Under the pieces are notes generated by a model that ran no database searches, was not told where the DNA came from, and saw only the letters and a list, made by a program, of their open reading frames with translations. A DNA stretch of 64,000 nt. It comes from Paenibacillus glycanilyticus NBRC 16618 (GTDB lineage Bacteria > Bacillota > Bacilli > Paenibacillales > Paenibacillaceae). The position numbers and the translations under genes are program-made. Shown here piece by piece: positions 9,254-16,963 of the stretch (position 1 is the first letter of the stretch; each line of letters starts with the position of its first letter). Location: contig NZ_BILY01000031.1 of the NCBI RefSeq assembly GCF_004000805.1, positions 20,788-84,787 of the forward strand. Direction: 5' to 3'.

Positions 9254-9375
9254 CACTTATCTCCTATTCTATTGTTCTATCTTTCTATTATACCTTAAAC
9301 ATTGCTCCGGTTGCTTTTAAGCTTTACACTATTACTGAGGTAAGCCATTAATGTTGGTTGGAGGAGCGATAAGAC

Positions 9376-10389
9376 ATGAATGTATTGTTTATCGGCGGTA
9401 CCGGCTTGATCAGCCAGGCTGTATCCAAGCTAGCTGTACAGAAAGGAATCAACCTCTATTTGTTCAACCGGGGGAACCGGGACGGATTTGTGCCCGAAGG
9501 CGCGAAGATCATTACCGGGGATATTCGAGATCCCAAGTCCGCCGCGGCAGCGCTGGAAGACTATCAATTCGATGTCGTGGTAGATTGGATCGCTTTTACG
9601 CCGGAGCATGTTCAGACCGACATTGATTTGTTCCGGGGACGTACGAAGCAATATATCTTTATCAGCTCGGCATCGGCTTATCAGAAGCCGCTGCAGCATT
9701 ATATCATAACGGAGCATGCAACGCCGCTTGAAAATCCTTATTGGCAATATTCGAGAGATAAAATCGCCTGCGAACAGCTTCTTCTGAAGGAACATGCCGC
9801 AACCGGCTTCCCGGTTACGATTGTCCGTCCTTCCTTTACCTACGGGGATACGATGATTCCGGCATCTCTGAACAGCTGGCCTCACCCTTATTCGCTTGTT
9901 GCCCGTATGCGCAAGGGCAAGCCGATAATTGTTCACGGCGACGGAACATCCCTATGGACGATGACACATAATTCGGACTTTGCGAAAGGTTTTGTGGGGT
10001 TGCTTGGCGAGCAGAAAGCGATTGGGGAAGCGTACCATATTACATCGGACGAAGTATTGTCCTGGAATCAGATTTACGAGGCGATTGGCGCAGCTGCCGG
10101 AGTTAAACCGAACCTGATACATATATCTTCGGACTTCCTGATCACCTATGATCCGGATTTGGAAGGCGGCCTGCTTGGCGATAAGGCGGTAAGCGCTGTA
10201 TTTGACAACAGCAAGATCAAAAAGCTTGTACCGGATTTTGCGGCCACTGTGCCATTTGCGGAAGGGATTAAACGGACCGTTGAATGGTTCGAAGCCCATC
10301 CGGAGAAATGTTCGGAGGACGAAGCCTGGAACGAGCAGATGGACCGCATTATTGCGGCGCATTCATCCGGAATGAACGTTGATAGGTAG
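9376..10389 (+). CDS. NAD-dependent epimerase/dehydratase (extended SDR)
   Basis: 337 residues. It starts with the Rossmann motif FIGGTGLISQAV and has an SDR core. The catalytic Tyr/Lys pair appears as YSRDKIACEQ, preceded by ISSASAY. It resembles atypical extended SDRs that act on nucleotide sugars or modified sugars. TTGGAGGAGCGATAAGAC gives a strong ribosome site. It is divergent from the ParB-like gene and convergent with a TIM-barrel isomerase, which may fit carbohydrate metabolism. Exact substrate unknown. Confidence 0.85.
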   Translation: MNVLFIGGTGLISQAVSKLAVQKGINLYLFNRGNRDGFVPEGAKIITGDIRDPKSAAAALEDYQFDVVVDWIAFTPEHVQTDIDLFRGRTKQYIFISSASAYQKPLQHYIITEHATPLENPYWQYSRDKIACEQLLLKEHAATGFPVTIVRPSFTYGDTMIPASLNSWPHPYSLVARMRKGKPIIVHGDGTSLWTMTHNSDFAKGFVGLLGEQKAIGEAYHITSDEVLSWNQIYEAIGAAAGVKPNLIHISSDFLITYDPDLEGGLLGDKAVSAVFDNSKIKKLVPDFAATVPFAEGIKRTVEWFEAHPEKCSEDEAWNEQMDRIIAAHSSGMNVDR

Positions 10390-10400
10390 TAATATTGCAC

Positions 10401-10439
10401 AAAAAAAAGCGATGCAGGGTTGAACTGCATCGCTTTTTT
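10401..10439. terminator. bidirectional terminator
   Basis: The perfect stem GCGATGCAG / CTGCATCGC with a 7-nt loop is flanked by A8 on the left and T6 on the right. It can stop transcription of both the SDR gene (+) and the isomerase gene (-). Confidence 0.92.
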
Positions 10440-10444
10440 GCCGT

Positions 10445-11278
10445 CTAGGAAGCGAGATAAGAGGAGACGATCCTTTTCACGCGTTCCATGCCCTCCCACA
10501 TATCGCCGGGACCGTCGTAGATCAATACGTAAGCGCCATTGAATCCGGCGGAAGCAACGGTGTCCAGACAGCGGCGAAGCTCGGCTTCATCCGGAATTCC
10601 GTCGGCATCGTATTGAGGTTTGACATGGACGGATACGCTAAGCGGAGTTGTAAGAGCAATCTCTTCATATTTCAATTGGCCTTTAAAGTTGCCAAAATCC
10701 GTAATCGTCGCAGCATGTTCGCCCCATTGATCGAGCAGCTTCATGGAGCTTGCGCCAGTGGAGGTGAGTGCTTTGAAGTTTTCCGTGATTACTTTTACGC
10801 CAAGCGTGCGGCCATATTCCGAGAGCTCGGCCAATCTGGCTGCGGACAGCGAAATAGCCTCGTTATCCGTAGGAGGAGCTTCGCCCGCCACAACCCGGAT
10901 CTGCTTCGCGCCGCTTAAGGAAGCAGCTTCAATCCATTGGCGGATATAGGCCATATCCGCTTCTGCGCGGGCGGGGTCGGAGGAAGTGATATCGCCGTAA
11001 TCAAGGAGCAAGGTATCAAAGGACATGCCGGCTGACGCAAAGGCTTGCTTCACCTGTGCGAGATAGTCTGGTTCGGTGGACGGGAAATGGAAATGGCAGA
11101 CCTCTACGGCTTGATAACCGCGGTTGGCAGCTTCGGCGGGAAGCTCAAGAAGAGAATGCAGTAACGGCTGTTCCTGAACGGCCGTATCGTGATTGCCGGT
11201 TTCTTCATTCCATACGGTCCAGCGGAGCGGTCCCAGATTACGGTGCAGGCTCCAAGTACTTAACGACAAATATGACAT
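10445..11278 (-). CDS. Sugar phosphate isomerase/epimerase (xylose-isomerase-like TIM barrel)
   Basis: 277 residues. The start MSYLSLSTWSLHR is the usual beta-1 of this family. Other features are YQAVEVCHFHFPS, VITENFKA (metal-binding Glu), ITDFGNFKG (Asp), VHVKPQYDADG (His), and a terminal AYVLIYDGPGDMW. These are the expected metal ligands of AP-endonuclease-2-type sugar isomerases. An upstream in-frame ATG at 11317 is rejected: a TATAAT box overlaps it, and AAGGTGGGA precedes the ATG at 11278. Substrate unknown. Confidence 0.85.
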   Translation of the reverse strand: MSYLSLSTWSLHRNLGPLRWTVWNEETGNHDTAVQEQPLLHSLLELPAEAANRGYQAVEVCHFHFPSTEPDYLAQVKQAFASAGMSFDTLLLDYGDITSSDPARAEADMAYIRQWIEAASLSGAKQIRVVAGEAPPTDNEAISLSAARLAELSEYGRTLGVKVITENFKALTSTGASSMKLLDQWGEHAATITDFGNFKGQLKYEEIALTTPLSVSVHVKPQYDADGIPDEAELRRCLDTVASAGFNGAYVLIYDGPGDMWEGMERVKRIVSSYLAS

Positions 11279-11315
11279 ATGTACAAATCCCACCTTATCG
11301 ATTGTTTTCTCTGCC

Positions 11316-11344
11316 ATTATACAACAGATAGGTTAACAATTAAT
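11316..11344 (-). promoter_or_regulatory. Promoter of the TIM-barrel isomerase gene
   Basis: On the minus strand TATAAT occupies 11316-11321, with TTAATT about 16 nt upstream as a weak -35. It overlaps the first in-frame ATG, which argues for translation starting at 11278. Confidence 0.5.
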
Positions 11345-11381
11345 TTATTCAATCTAGGGATTAATTTATTCATTTTAGGGA
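11340..11381. repeat. Two tandem 21-bp AT-rich repeats
   Basis: Two adjacent copies of TTAATTTATTCA(N9), at 11340-11360 and 11361-11381, match at 19 of 21 positions and end in TAGGGA. They lie between the divergent promoters and directly abut the -35 of the MFS gene. They could act as an UP element or a regulator site. Confidence 0.7.
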
Positions 11382-11435
11382 TTGAACATCACTCAAATTT
11401 GAGTATAATAAGCAAGGGGTATTCAAATTTGAGTA
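11382..11435 (+). promoter_or_regulatory. Promoter with two palindromic operators for MFS-PadR operon
   Basis: TTGAAC (11382-11387), 16 nt, TATAAT (11404-11409). The palindrome ACTCAAATTTGAGT (11391-11404) fills the spacer. A second copy, ATTCAAATTTGAGT (11421-11434), lies just past the expected transcription start. Centres are 30 bp apart, about three helical turns, so two repressor dimers would bind one face. The PadR regulator at the end of this operon is the obvious ligand, giving autoregulated repression. Regulator identity is inferred. Confidence 0.8.
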
Positions 11436-11465
11436 CGGATATATGACTACAGAAGGGAAGTTCTT

Positions 11466-13034
11466 ATGGACGCGAAAAAAAGTAGTGTCAAATTAGTAAT
11501 TGCAGGCCTCCTGCTTGGCCTGTTTATGTCGGCGCTCGATCAGACGATCGTATCGACGGCGATGGCGAAGATCATCGAGAAGCTGGGCGGCATGGATAAA
11601 TTCGTATGGGTTTATTCCGCTTACATGATCGCAATGGTGGTCGCAACGCCGATCTTCGGCAAGCTGTCCGATATGTACGGCCGGAAGCGGTTCTTTATTT
11701 CAGGCCTGATCTTTTTCCTGATCGGTTCCATTCTGTGCGGTACGGCAACTGACATGAATCAGTTGATTATCTACCGTGCTATTCAAGGCGTCGGCGGCGG
11801 CGCGATCATGCCGATTGTCTTCACCATCATCTTCGATTTGTTCCCGCCGGAGAAGCGCGGCAAAATGATGGGTCTGTTTGGCGCCGTGTTCGGCATCTCC
11901 AGCGTATTTGGCCCGATTATGGGCGGTGCTATTACCGACAATATCAGCTGGCGCTGGATTTTCTACATTAACGTTCCGATTGGCATCTTGTCTTTGATCT
12001 TTATCATGAGAGGCTATCAGGAATCGAAGAATCACCGGAAGCAAGTAATCGATTGGGCCGGTGCGGTTATTTTGATGGCGGCTGTCCTGCTCCTGATGTT
12101 TGGACTCGAGCTTGGCGGTACCGACGGCTGGGCATGGGATTCGTTCAAAACCATCTCGCTTCTAGCCGGTGCGGGCATTCTGGCTGTCGTCTTCCTGTTT
12201 GTTGAGAAAATGGCGAAGGATCCGATTATTCCGCTGACCTTGTTCAAGAAGCAGCTGTTCACCAGCAGCATGATGATCAGCCTTCTATACGGCGGCATTA
12301 TGATTGCTGTCGCTACTTATATTCCGTTGTTCATGCAAGGCGTATTCCATCTGTCGGCGACCAGCACAAGTACGGTTCTGACACCGATGATGCTCGGGGT
12401 TGTCGTCAGCGCGCAGATCGGCGGCCGGATTGCGAACAAAGTCCGTTTCCGCGACGTCATGATCGTATCTTCGATCGTATTGATGGTCGGAACGTATTTG
12501 CTCGGCTATGTGATGGATACCTCCTCGAGCCGTGCTCTGATCACCGTATTTATGGTTATCATTGGCCTCGGTATTGGCGTATCCTTCTCCTTGCTGAATA
12601 TCTCGACTCTGAACTCCGTTCCTCCGCAATACAAGGGTTCGGCGTCGTCCTTGATCACGTTCTTCCGCACAATTGGTTCCGCGCTTGGCATTACCGTGTT
12701 CGGCGCAATGCAAAAAACGCATTTCCAAAACTCGCTGCAGGACGTGCAAGGCATTAAGCCGGAAATGGCGGCACAGATCAAAGGCGGACAGGCGCTGCTT
12801 GATCCGTCGGTTCAAGCTAAAATGGGGCTGCCTGCAGATTTCGTAACGCTTCTGCTTGGCAAGCTGTCCGATTCCATTCTGTTTATTTTCCAATGGAATG
12901 TCATCCTGCCGGTATTGGCGTTTGTCTTCGCCATTCTGATGGGCCGCGCTCGTCTTGAGCTTCCTCCAAAATCGAATCAAGCTCCAGCCAAAGATGATGC
13001 AGGCAAGCCGGAGCCATCGTTCTCGGGGAGATAA
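11466..13034 (+). CDS. MFS drug exporter, 14-helix DHA2 (EmrB/QacA) family
   Basis: 522 residues. Helix 1 has LDQTIVSTAMAKI (motif D1), followed by GKLSDMYGRKRFF (motif A) and GAVFGISSVFGPIMGG (motif C, the antiporter signature). These mark drug:H+ antiporters with 14 membrane segments. A hydrophilic tail (PPKSNQAPAKDDAGKPE) ends the protein. It is the first gene of a two-gene operon with a PadR regulator 5 nt downstream, behind a twin-operator promoter. It probably exports a toxic compound sensed by the PadR protein. Confidence 0.93.
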   Translation: MDAKKSSVKLVIAGLLLGLFMSALDQTIVSTAMAKIIEKLGGMDKFVWVYSAYMIAMVVATPIFGKLSDMYGRKRFFISGLIFFLIGSILCGTATDMNQLIIYRAIQGVGGGAIMPIVFTIIFDLFPPEKRGKMMGLFGAVFGISSVFGPIMGGAITDNISWRWIFYINVPIGILSLIFIMRGYQESKNHRKQVIDWAGAVILMAAVLLLMFGLELGGTDGWAWDSFKTISLLAGAGILAVVFLFVEKMAKDPIIPLTLFKKQLFTSSMMISLLYGGIMIAVATYIPLFMQGVFHLSATSTSTVLTPMMLGVVVSAQIGGRIANKVRFRDVMIVSSIVLMVGTYLLGYVMDTSSSRALITVFMVIIGLGIGVSFSLLNISTLNSVPPQYKGSASSLITFFRTIGSALGITVFGAMQKTHFQNSLQDVQGIKPEMAAQIKGGQALLDPSVQAKMGLPADFVTLLLGKLSDSILFIFQWNVILPVLAFVFAILMGRARLELPPKSNQAPAKDDAGKPEPSFSGR

Positions 13035-13039
13035 GGAAC

Positions 13040-13657
13040 ATGTCAATGAAGCTGTTAATATTGGGGCTTCTTATGGAAAGAGACAGACATCCTTACGATA
13101 TAAGACAAACGATTAAGCAGCGGAACTGGAATGAGTCGTTTAGGCTTCGAGACGGTTCTTTGTATTACGCGGTAGACCAGCTTCGGGATCACGGGCTGAT
13201 TGAAACGGCGGAGATTGTAGCGGTTCCGGGCGATAACCGGCCGGACAAGACGATTTACCGGATAACGGAAACCGGCAAAGAAGCCTTCCACAAACTGCTG
13301 TACGAGCAGCTAAGCCAGGTTTCTTATCCGCAGCATCCCGCATTCCTTGCGCTGCCTTTCATTCGTCACGGAGATCAGAGCCGGATCGAGCAGCTGCTGC
13401 AGAAGCAGCTGGCCGCATGCGAAGAGCGTATTAAACGCATGGAGGCGGTGTTGGAGATAAAAGGAACTTTTCTTCCGACCGGCTCCCAAATGATGATTAA
13501 CGGAATCAAAATATTCGGAGAGGCGGAGAAGGAGTGGCTGCTGGAGCTGCTGGACATGGCAAGGAGCGGCAGCCTTCTTCAAGGGCCAAGCTGGACGCTT
13601 GAGCAGATCGAGCAGTATCTGAAGTCCCATCCCGGACCTCAAATGCCGGAAGAATAG
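13040..13657 (+). CDS. PadR-family transcriptional regulator
   Basis: 205 residues. The winged helix is LLILGLLMERDRHPYDIRQTIK, with the wing region RDGSLYYAVDQLRDHGLIE and ITETGKEAF. A long C-terminal helical part follows (PadR_C/Vir-type, with LLQKQLAACEERIKRMEAVL for dimerisation). It is translated 5 nt after the MFS exporter stop. It most likely represses its own operon through the two CAAATTTG palindromes upstream. Confidence 0.92.
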   Translation: MSMKLLILGLLMERDRHPYDIRQTIKQRNWNESFRLRDGSLYYAVDQLRDHGLIETAEIVAVPGDNRPDKTIYRITETGKEAFHKLLYEQLSQVSYPQHPAFLALPFIRHGDQSRIEQLLQKQLAACEERIKRMEAVLEIKGTFLPTGSQMMINGIKIFGEAEKEWLLELLDMARSGSLLQGPSWTLEQIEQYLKSHPGPQMPEE

Positions 13658-13672
13658 TACAAATAAAGCTAG

Positions 13673-13706
13673 AGAACCGCACCCGGGTGCGGTTCTTTTG
13701 TTTTTA
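13673..13706 (+). terminator. terminator after padR gene
   Basis: Perfect 24-nt palindrome centred on ACCCGGGT (AGAACCGC arms), followed by TTTGTTTTT. Confidence 0.9.
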
Positions 13707-13865
13707 TTTTACTAATTTTCGCGGATCGAGTCAGATGGAGGCAACTTTTTCGTGCGTTTTTTGGTCAAAGCGATTCGAAATTACGGCATCTGTTCAAAAT
13801 CCGCTTTTTCAGCCAAAGTTTGGCATGAAGCTCCGACAAAGAAACAAGTGAGCCGCGCAGGATAT

Positions 13866-13898
13866 TTGACACGTTTTTCAAATCCTCCTATGTACAAT
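13866..13898 (+). promoter_or_regulatory. Candidate promoter of SH3-glucosaminidase gene
   Basis: The gap 13707-13956 has no convincing gene. It holds TTGACA (13866-13871), 17 nt, then TATGTA overlapping TACAAT. The spacing to TATGTA is right but that box is weak; spacing to TACAAT (21 nt) is too long. No riboswitch fold was recognised. Confidence 0.35.
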
Positions 13899-13956
13899 CT
13901 AACCTATACCACAGCAGGTATGTCTGATTTACAAAAACGAGGGAAGAGGTGTAACG

Positions 13957-15030
13957 ATGCATACAAAAATCAATTCAAAAGTGCTCGTATATGTACTTTG
14001 TATAGCTTTGTTCATGACCTTGAGCACGCGTTTTTTACCTTCAAATAAAGTGTCTGCTGAAGTAACTCATGACTTGTCGATCGCTCATTTATCCATCGCT
14101 GACGGTAGTATCGTGGTAAGCGACGCCTTACAGCTGTTCACGCCGCAATTGCCGGAAGCCGCTGAAATAAAGCCCGTAGAGAGGCAAGAAGCTGCGCTGC
14201 AGGAACCTGAGCCCAATATTATCCCCGAAATACATAGCGCAGCCGCGCAACCCTCCGTGCAAGAATCGCCTATTCTTACATACGCTGTGACCGCATTTTA
14301 CCTCAACGTCCGCGAGAAGCCGGATGCAGACTCCGATATTATTCAAGTGCTAAAGCAAGGGGACATCATCCAGGTGGATCATGCGACTGATAACGGATGG
14401 TTGGCTCTAAAGGATCAAGGCTTCGTTCATGGACGTTATGCCAAGCAGATTGAAGAAAAAGCGGCTCCGGTAGCCGATAAGTCACTTGAGGTCAAAATTC
14501 TGGCGAAAGCGAATACAAAAGCGGAGGCGGCACCGCCTCTTAACGATACGTTAGAGATTAAACCCGCAACAGCAATACCGCTGCCCTCCGACCCTGAGAG
14601 GCCAACATCCGTTGTGGAATCGGACTCGGGATTGACGGAAGAACATATTGCGAAGCTGTTTGAGAAAACGGCTCTTGCTGATCACGGCCTAGAGCAAGCC
14701 ATTCTGGAAGTCGAAGAGGAATACGGCATTAACGCATACTTTACGATTGCCGTCATGAAGCTGGAAAGCGGCAACGGCAAGAGTACGCTGGCCAAGAAGA
14801 AAAACAATTTGTTTGGCCTTAATGCATTAGACAGCGACAAATATAATAAAGCATTTGCCTTCGAGACGAAGGGAGACAGCGTCCGCAAGTTCGGCCAGCT
14901 GCTGGCAAAGAATTATATCGATAAAGGCTACACGACGATTGATAAAGTAGCTAGTAAGTATTGTCCGGCCAATCCGAAATGGTCAAGTCTGGTTATGAAT
15001 ATTATGAAACGCGACTATAAGAAGCTTTAA
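13957..15030 (+). CDS. Secreted SH3-domain cell-wall hydrolase (glucosaminidase family)
   Basis: 357 residues. A signal peptide (hydrophobic about 10-25, cleavage near VSA-E) is followed by a variable Pro/Glu/Ala region. An SH3b domain comes next (about 108-165, YLNVREKPDADSDIIQVL, WLALKDQGFVHGRYAKQI). A Pro/Ala-rich linker leads to a C-terminal glucosaminidase-type domain (about 228-357) with ITIAVMKLESGNG-like sequence (catalytic Glu in KLESGNG) and KKNNLFGLNA. It should cut glycan strands of peptidoglycan. The gene is monocistronic or reads into the LysM gene, as no terminator is evident between. Confidence 0.87.
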   Translation: MHTKINSKVLVYVLCIALFMTLSTRFLPSNKVSAEVTHDLSIAHLSIADGSIVVSDALQLFTPQLPEAAEIKPVERQEAALQEPEPNIIPEIHSAAAQPSVQESPILTYAVTAFYLNVREKPDADSDIIQVLKQGDIIQVDHATDNGWLALKDQGFVHGRYAKQIEEKAAPVADKSLEVKILAKANTKAEAAPPLNDTLEIKPATAIPLPSDPERPTSVVESDSGLTEEHIAKLFEKTALADHGLEQAILEVEEEYGINAYFTIAVMKLESGNGKSTLAKKKNNLFGLNALDSDKYNKAFAFETKGDSVRKFGQLLAKNYIDKGYTTIDKVASKYCPANPKWSSLVMNIMKRDYKKL

Positions 15031-15057
15031 ATTACTTAACGGGGAACTGGAACCTTT

Positions 15058-15098
15058 TTGCCCAGGATTCAATAAGTTATATAGTCAAATGACTATAT
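15058..15098 (+). promoter_or_regulatory. Promoter with palindromic operator before LysM gene
   Basis: TTGCCC (15058-15063), 16 nt, TATAGT (15080-15085). The inverted repeat ATATAGTCA-AA-TGACTATAT (15079-15098) has two perfect 9-bp arms and covers the -10 box and start region. It looks like a repressor site; no regulator gene is adjacent. GGAGG follows 3 nt later, so an mRNA hairpin close to the ribosome site is an alternative. Confidence 0.6.
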
Positions 15099-15113
15099 GA
15101 CGGAGGTATCAAG

Positions 15114-15647
15114 ATGGATAATCGTGGTTTTGTTCCTTTTGGCGGCGGCGGCTTTGGAGGCGGATTCCGTCCACCATTCCGGCCTTTCCCGCATCCTTTC
15201 TTCCCAGGTCGTTTCCTGTTCCCGTTTTTCTTCTTCTCGCCTTTTTTCTTCCCGTTCTTCCGGGAGGATGACCGCAACTATTATTACGCTCATCACCAAG
15301 CGCAAGCGGGAGATACGATGGAGCAAATCGCCCATGCGTACAACATTCCAAACACGCTGCTGGAGGAAGCCAACCTGCATATCGCGAATCCAAAATCCCT
15401 TAAGCATGGCGAAACGGTTGTTATTCCGCGAATCTCCAATATGTATTGCCATAAAACCTACATGGATCTTCCGGCAACGCAATCGCTTCAACAAAGTAAT
15501 ACCCAGCCAAACGTGCAGCCAAACATGGTGAGCCCAAGCATGACTAGTCCAAACATGGCCAACCCAAACATGGTGAGCCCTAGTATGGTAAGTCCGAATA
15601 TGGCAAATCCTCATATCCACGGGACATCCGTTAATGGCCCATATTAA
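15114..15647 (+). CDS. Phe/Gly/Pro-rich LysM protein with C-terminal pentapeptide repeats (putative spore-surface protein)
   Basis: 177 residues in three parts. Residues 5-50 are almost only Phe, Gly, Pro and Arg (for example FPFFFFSPFFFPFF). Residues about 60-106 form a LysM domain (QAGDTMEQIAHAYNI, LLEEANLHI, LKHGETVVIPRI) that would bind glycan. Residues 136-165 are six copies of a five-residue repeat P-(N/S)-M-x-(S/N). There is no classic signal peptide. The pattern resembles LysM spore-coat or cortex-associated morphogenetic proteins, but no specific family is recognised. ACGGAGGTATCAAG precedes the ATG. Confidence 0.8.
   Translation: MDNRGFVPFGGGGFGGGFRPPFRPFPHPFFPGRFLFPFFFFSPFFFPFFREDDRNYYYAHHQAQAGDTMEQIAHAYNIPNTLLEEANLHIANPKSLKHGETVVIPRISNMYCHKTYMDLPATQSLQQSNTQPNVQPNMVSPSMTSPNMANPNMVSPSMVSPNMANPHIHGTSVNGPY
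15519..15608 (+). repeat. Six in-frame 15-bp repeats in LysM gene
   Basis: Codes for PNMVS, PSMTS, PNMAN, PNMVS, PSMVS, PNMAN. Being a 15-bp in-frame unit, copy number can vary without frameshift. Confidence 0.9.
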
Positions 15648-15657
15648 GCTAGAAATA

Positions 15658-15708
15658 ATAACGTCCGCTCCTTCCCCATAAGAAGGAAGCGGACGTTATT
15701 CGTTTTTA
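15658..15708. terminator. bidirectional terminator between convergent genes
   Basis: Stem AACGTCCGCTCCTTC / GAAGGAAGCGGACGTT with one bulge, then TTATTCGTTTTT. It lies between the LysM gene and the convergent secreted-protein gene. Confidence 0.85.
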
Positions 15709-16854
15709 AGAAACGATTAATTCTTTCATCTCCCACGGGCTGATCGGACTCATTCGCACGAACATGGAATGGAATCGCATCAGTCTTTTGCCCCGGGTTG
15801 CGTGCAAGGTCTCCGCTTCCATCCGTACCTCGGACAACCAGGATTCCTCCTGGGGGAGTTCACGTCCGTCTTTCCGCCGGATAGAACGCCAATCCTGCTG
15901 CTGCGAAAGCAGCGCCTCCGACTGCTCTTTGGGAATTCCCTCCGTTAGCAGGCGGATCATCTCGGGCTCTTCGTGGTGAATGGCTTCAATTAATCCTTGA
16001 CCAAGCAGGAAAGGAGAAGAGTCCGCAAAATAATTCCGCAGCTTTCCCGCAGCCTTGTGAACCATTAGCTGATGAGGCAAATCCGGGTTCTCGGATTTAT
16101 GGGTAGAGCTGTTCAGGAAATGTACGCAAAAATGCCCCGAAAAGCCATTCTCCGGTATTCCGTCTCCGCCATGAGGCATTCCGTTCATGGAAGCCGCAAT
16201 TTGCTTGCCATCCTTTTCCGCGATAATCGCTTTTCTGTCCCAGGTCCAGCCCTTGTTGTAAATCTGCTTCATAATTTCGGTATCTGTCTTCGTTACGGGT
16301 TGAACATCCGCATGATCATGTCCGGCTCTTCGTTGTACGCGGAACGATAACCCGGTCTCCATATCCTTGATGACAAAATAAGCTTTTCTGGAAAATAGCT
16401 TTTCCGCTTCCTGCCAATCCAGTAATTGTCCGTAATGCTTCGCCCGCAAAGTCTCGGCGGACTGCTGCAGCTTTGCCGCCGCTTTGCCCGGCAGAACAAG
16501 CATTTTCGACTGCGTCTCATCCCATATGCGTCCGCTGGCATCTACGCGAAAGGACGGAGCAGAGACTCCTTCCCGGGAAATATAAAGATCGGAAAATCGC
16601 GGGACTTCATCGGATGCTTGCCAATTAGGTGAATGAACGGCGTTTACGATATCCGGATCTTTAATCACGTCATGGTCTTCGAAGATGGCGGTAGGGCTTG
16701 ATTTGACCATTAACTGCAGACCGGAATGACCGTTCATTTCTTCTTTCGTCACGGCAGATCTGGCATGGAGATTATTTTCCGGCAGCCAGGCAAGGGCGAG
16801 TGCAAGCACGATCATTCTGCAAGCCTTCATACGCTTAAATCGATGAAAAAGCAT
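15706..16854 (-). CDS. Secreted protein with conserved His/Asp/Cys motifs, unassigned function
   Basis: 382 residues with an N-terminal signal segment (about 12-31). The central part has GHDHADVQPVTKTDTEIMKQIY (His179, His181, Asp183) and then MNGMPHGGDGIPENGFSG followed by HFCVHFLNSSTH (His241, Cys243, His245, His252) and a further His261. I remember a similar HADVE/GHFCIHF pattern in Firmicute extracellular proteins, sometimes with peptidoglycan-binding domains, but know no function. The residue set suggests a metal site or thiol active site. The C-terminal 100 residues look like a lipoprotein-type domain without clear family. AGGAGG precedes the ATG by 5 nt. Confidence 0.7.
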   Translation of the reverse strand: MLFHRFKRMKACRMIVLALALAWLPENNLHARSAVTKEEMNGHSGLQLMVKSSPTAIFEDHDVIKDPDIVNAVHSPNWQASDEVPRFSDLYISREGVSAPSFRVDASGRIWDETQSKMLVLPGKAAAKLQQSAETLRAKHYGQLLDWQEAEKLFSRKAYFVIKDMETGLSFRVQRRAGHDHADVQPVTKTDTEIMKQIYNKGWTWDRKAIIAEKDGKQIAASMNGMPHGGDGIPENGFSGHFCVHFLNSSTHKSENPDLPHQLMVHKAAGKLRNYFADSSPFLLGQGLIEAIHHEEPEMIRLLTEGIPKEQSEALLSQQQDWRSIRRKDGRELPQEESWLSEVRMEAETLHATRGKRLMRFHSMFVRMSPISPWEMKELIVS

Positions 16855-16963
16855 ATTTTCCTCCTGTTACTAAATAATTGAAGCTTCGGCGAACCATACT
16901 ATCCCTTGTCCATTATTATTCTCGGCTGAATTAGTGCTTATGTGACGATAGGAGAAGTGAAGA

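Noticed and set aside
12285..13046. 253-aa minus-strand frame in the MFS exporter gene
   Set aside because: Cys/Arg/His-rich shadow sequence antisense to clear membrane helices.
13707..13956. Possible riboswitch before the SH3-glucosaminidase gene
   Set aside because: No recognisable ydaO-type or other conserved fold could be found by eye.
13752..14048. 98-aa plus-strand frame before the SH3-glucosaminidase
   Set aside because: Overlaps the signal-peptide region of the real gene in another frame; no ribosome site; no domain.
15519..15608. Short repeats considered as CRISPR or satellite
   Set aside because: Six contiguous 15-bp units without spacers, in frame inside a coding sequence.
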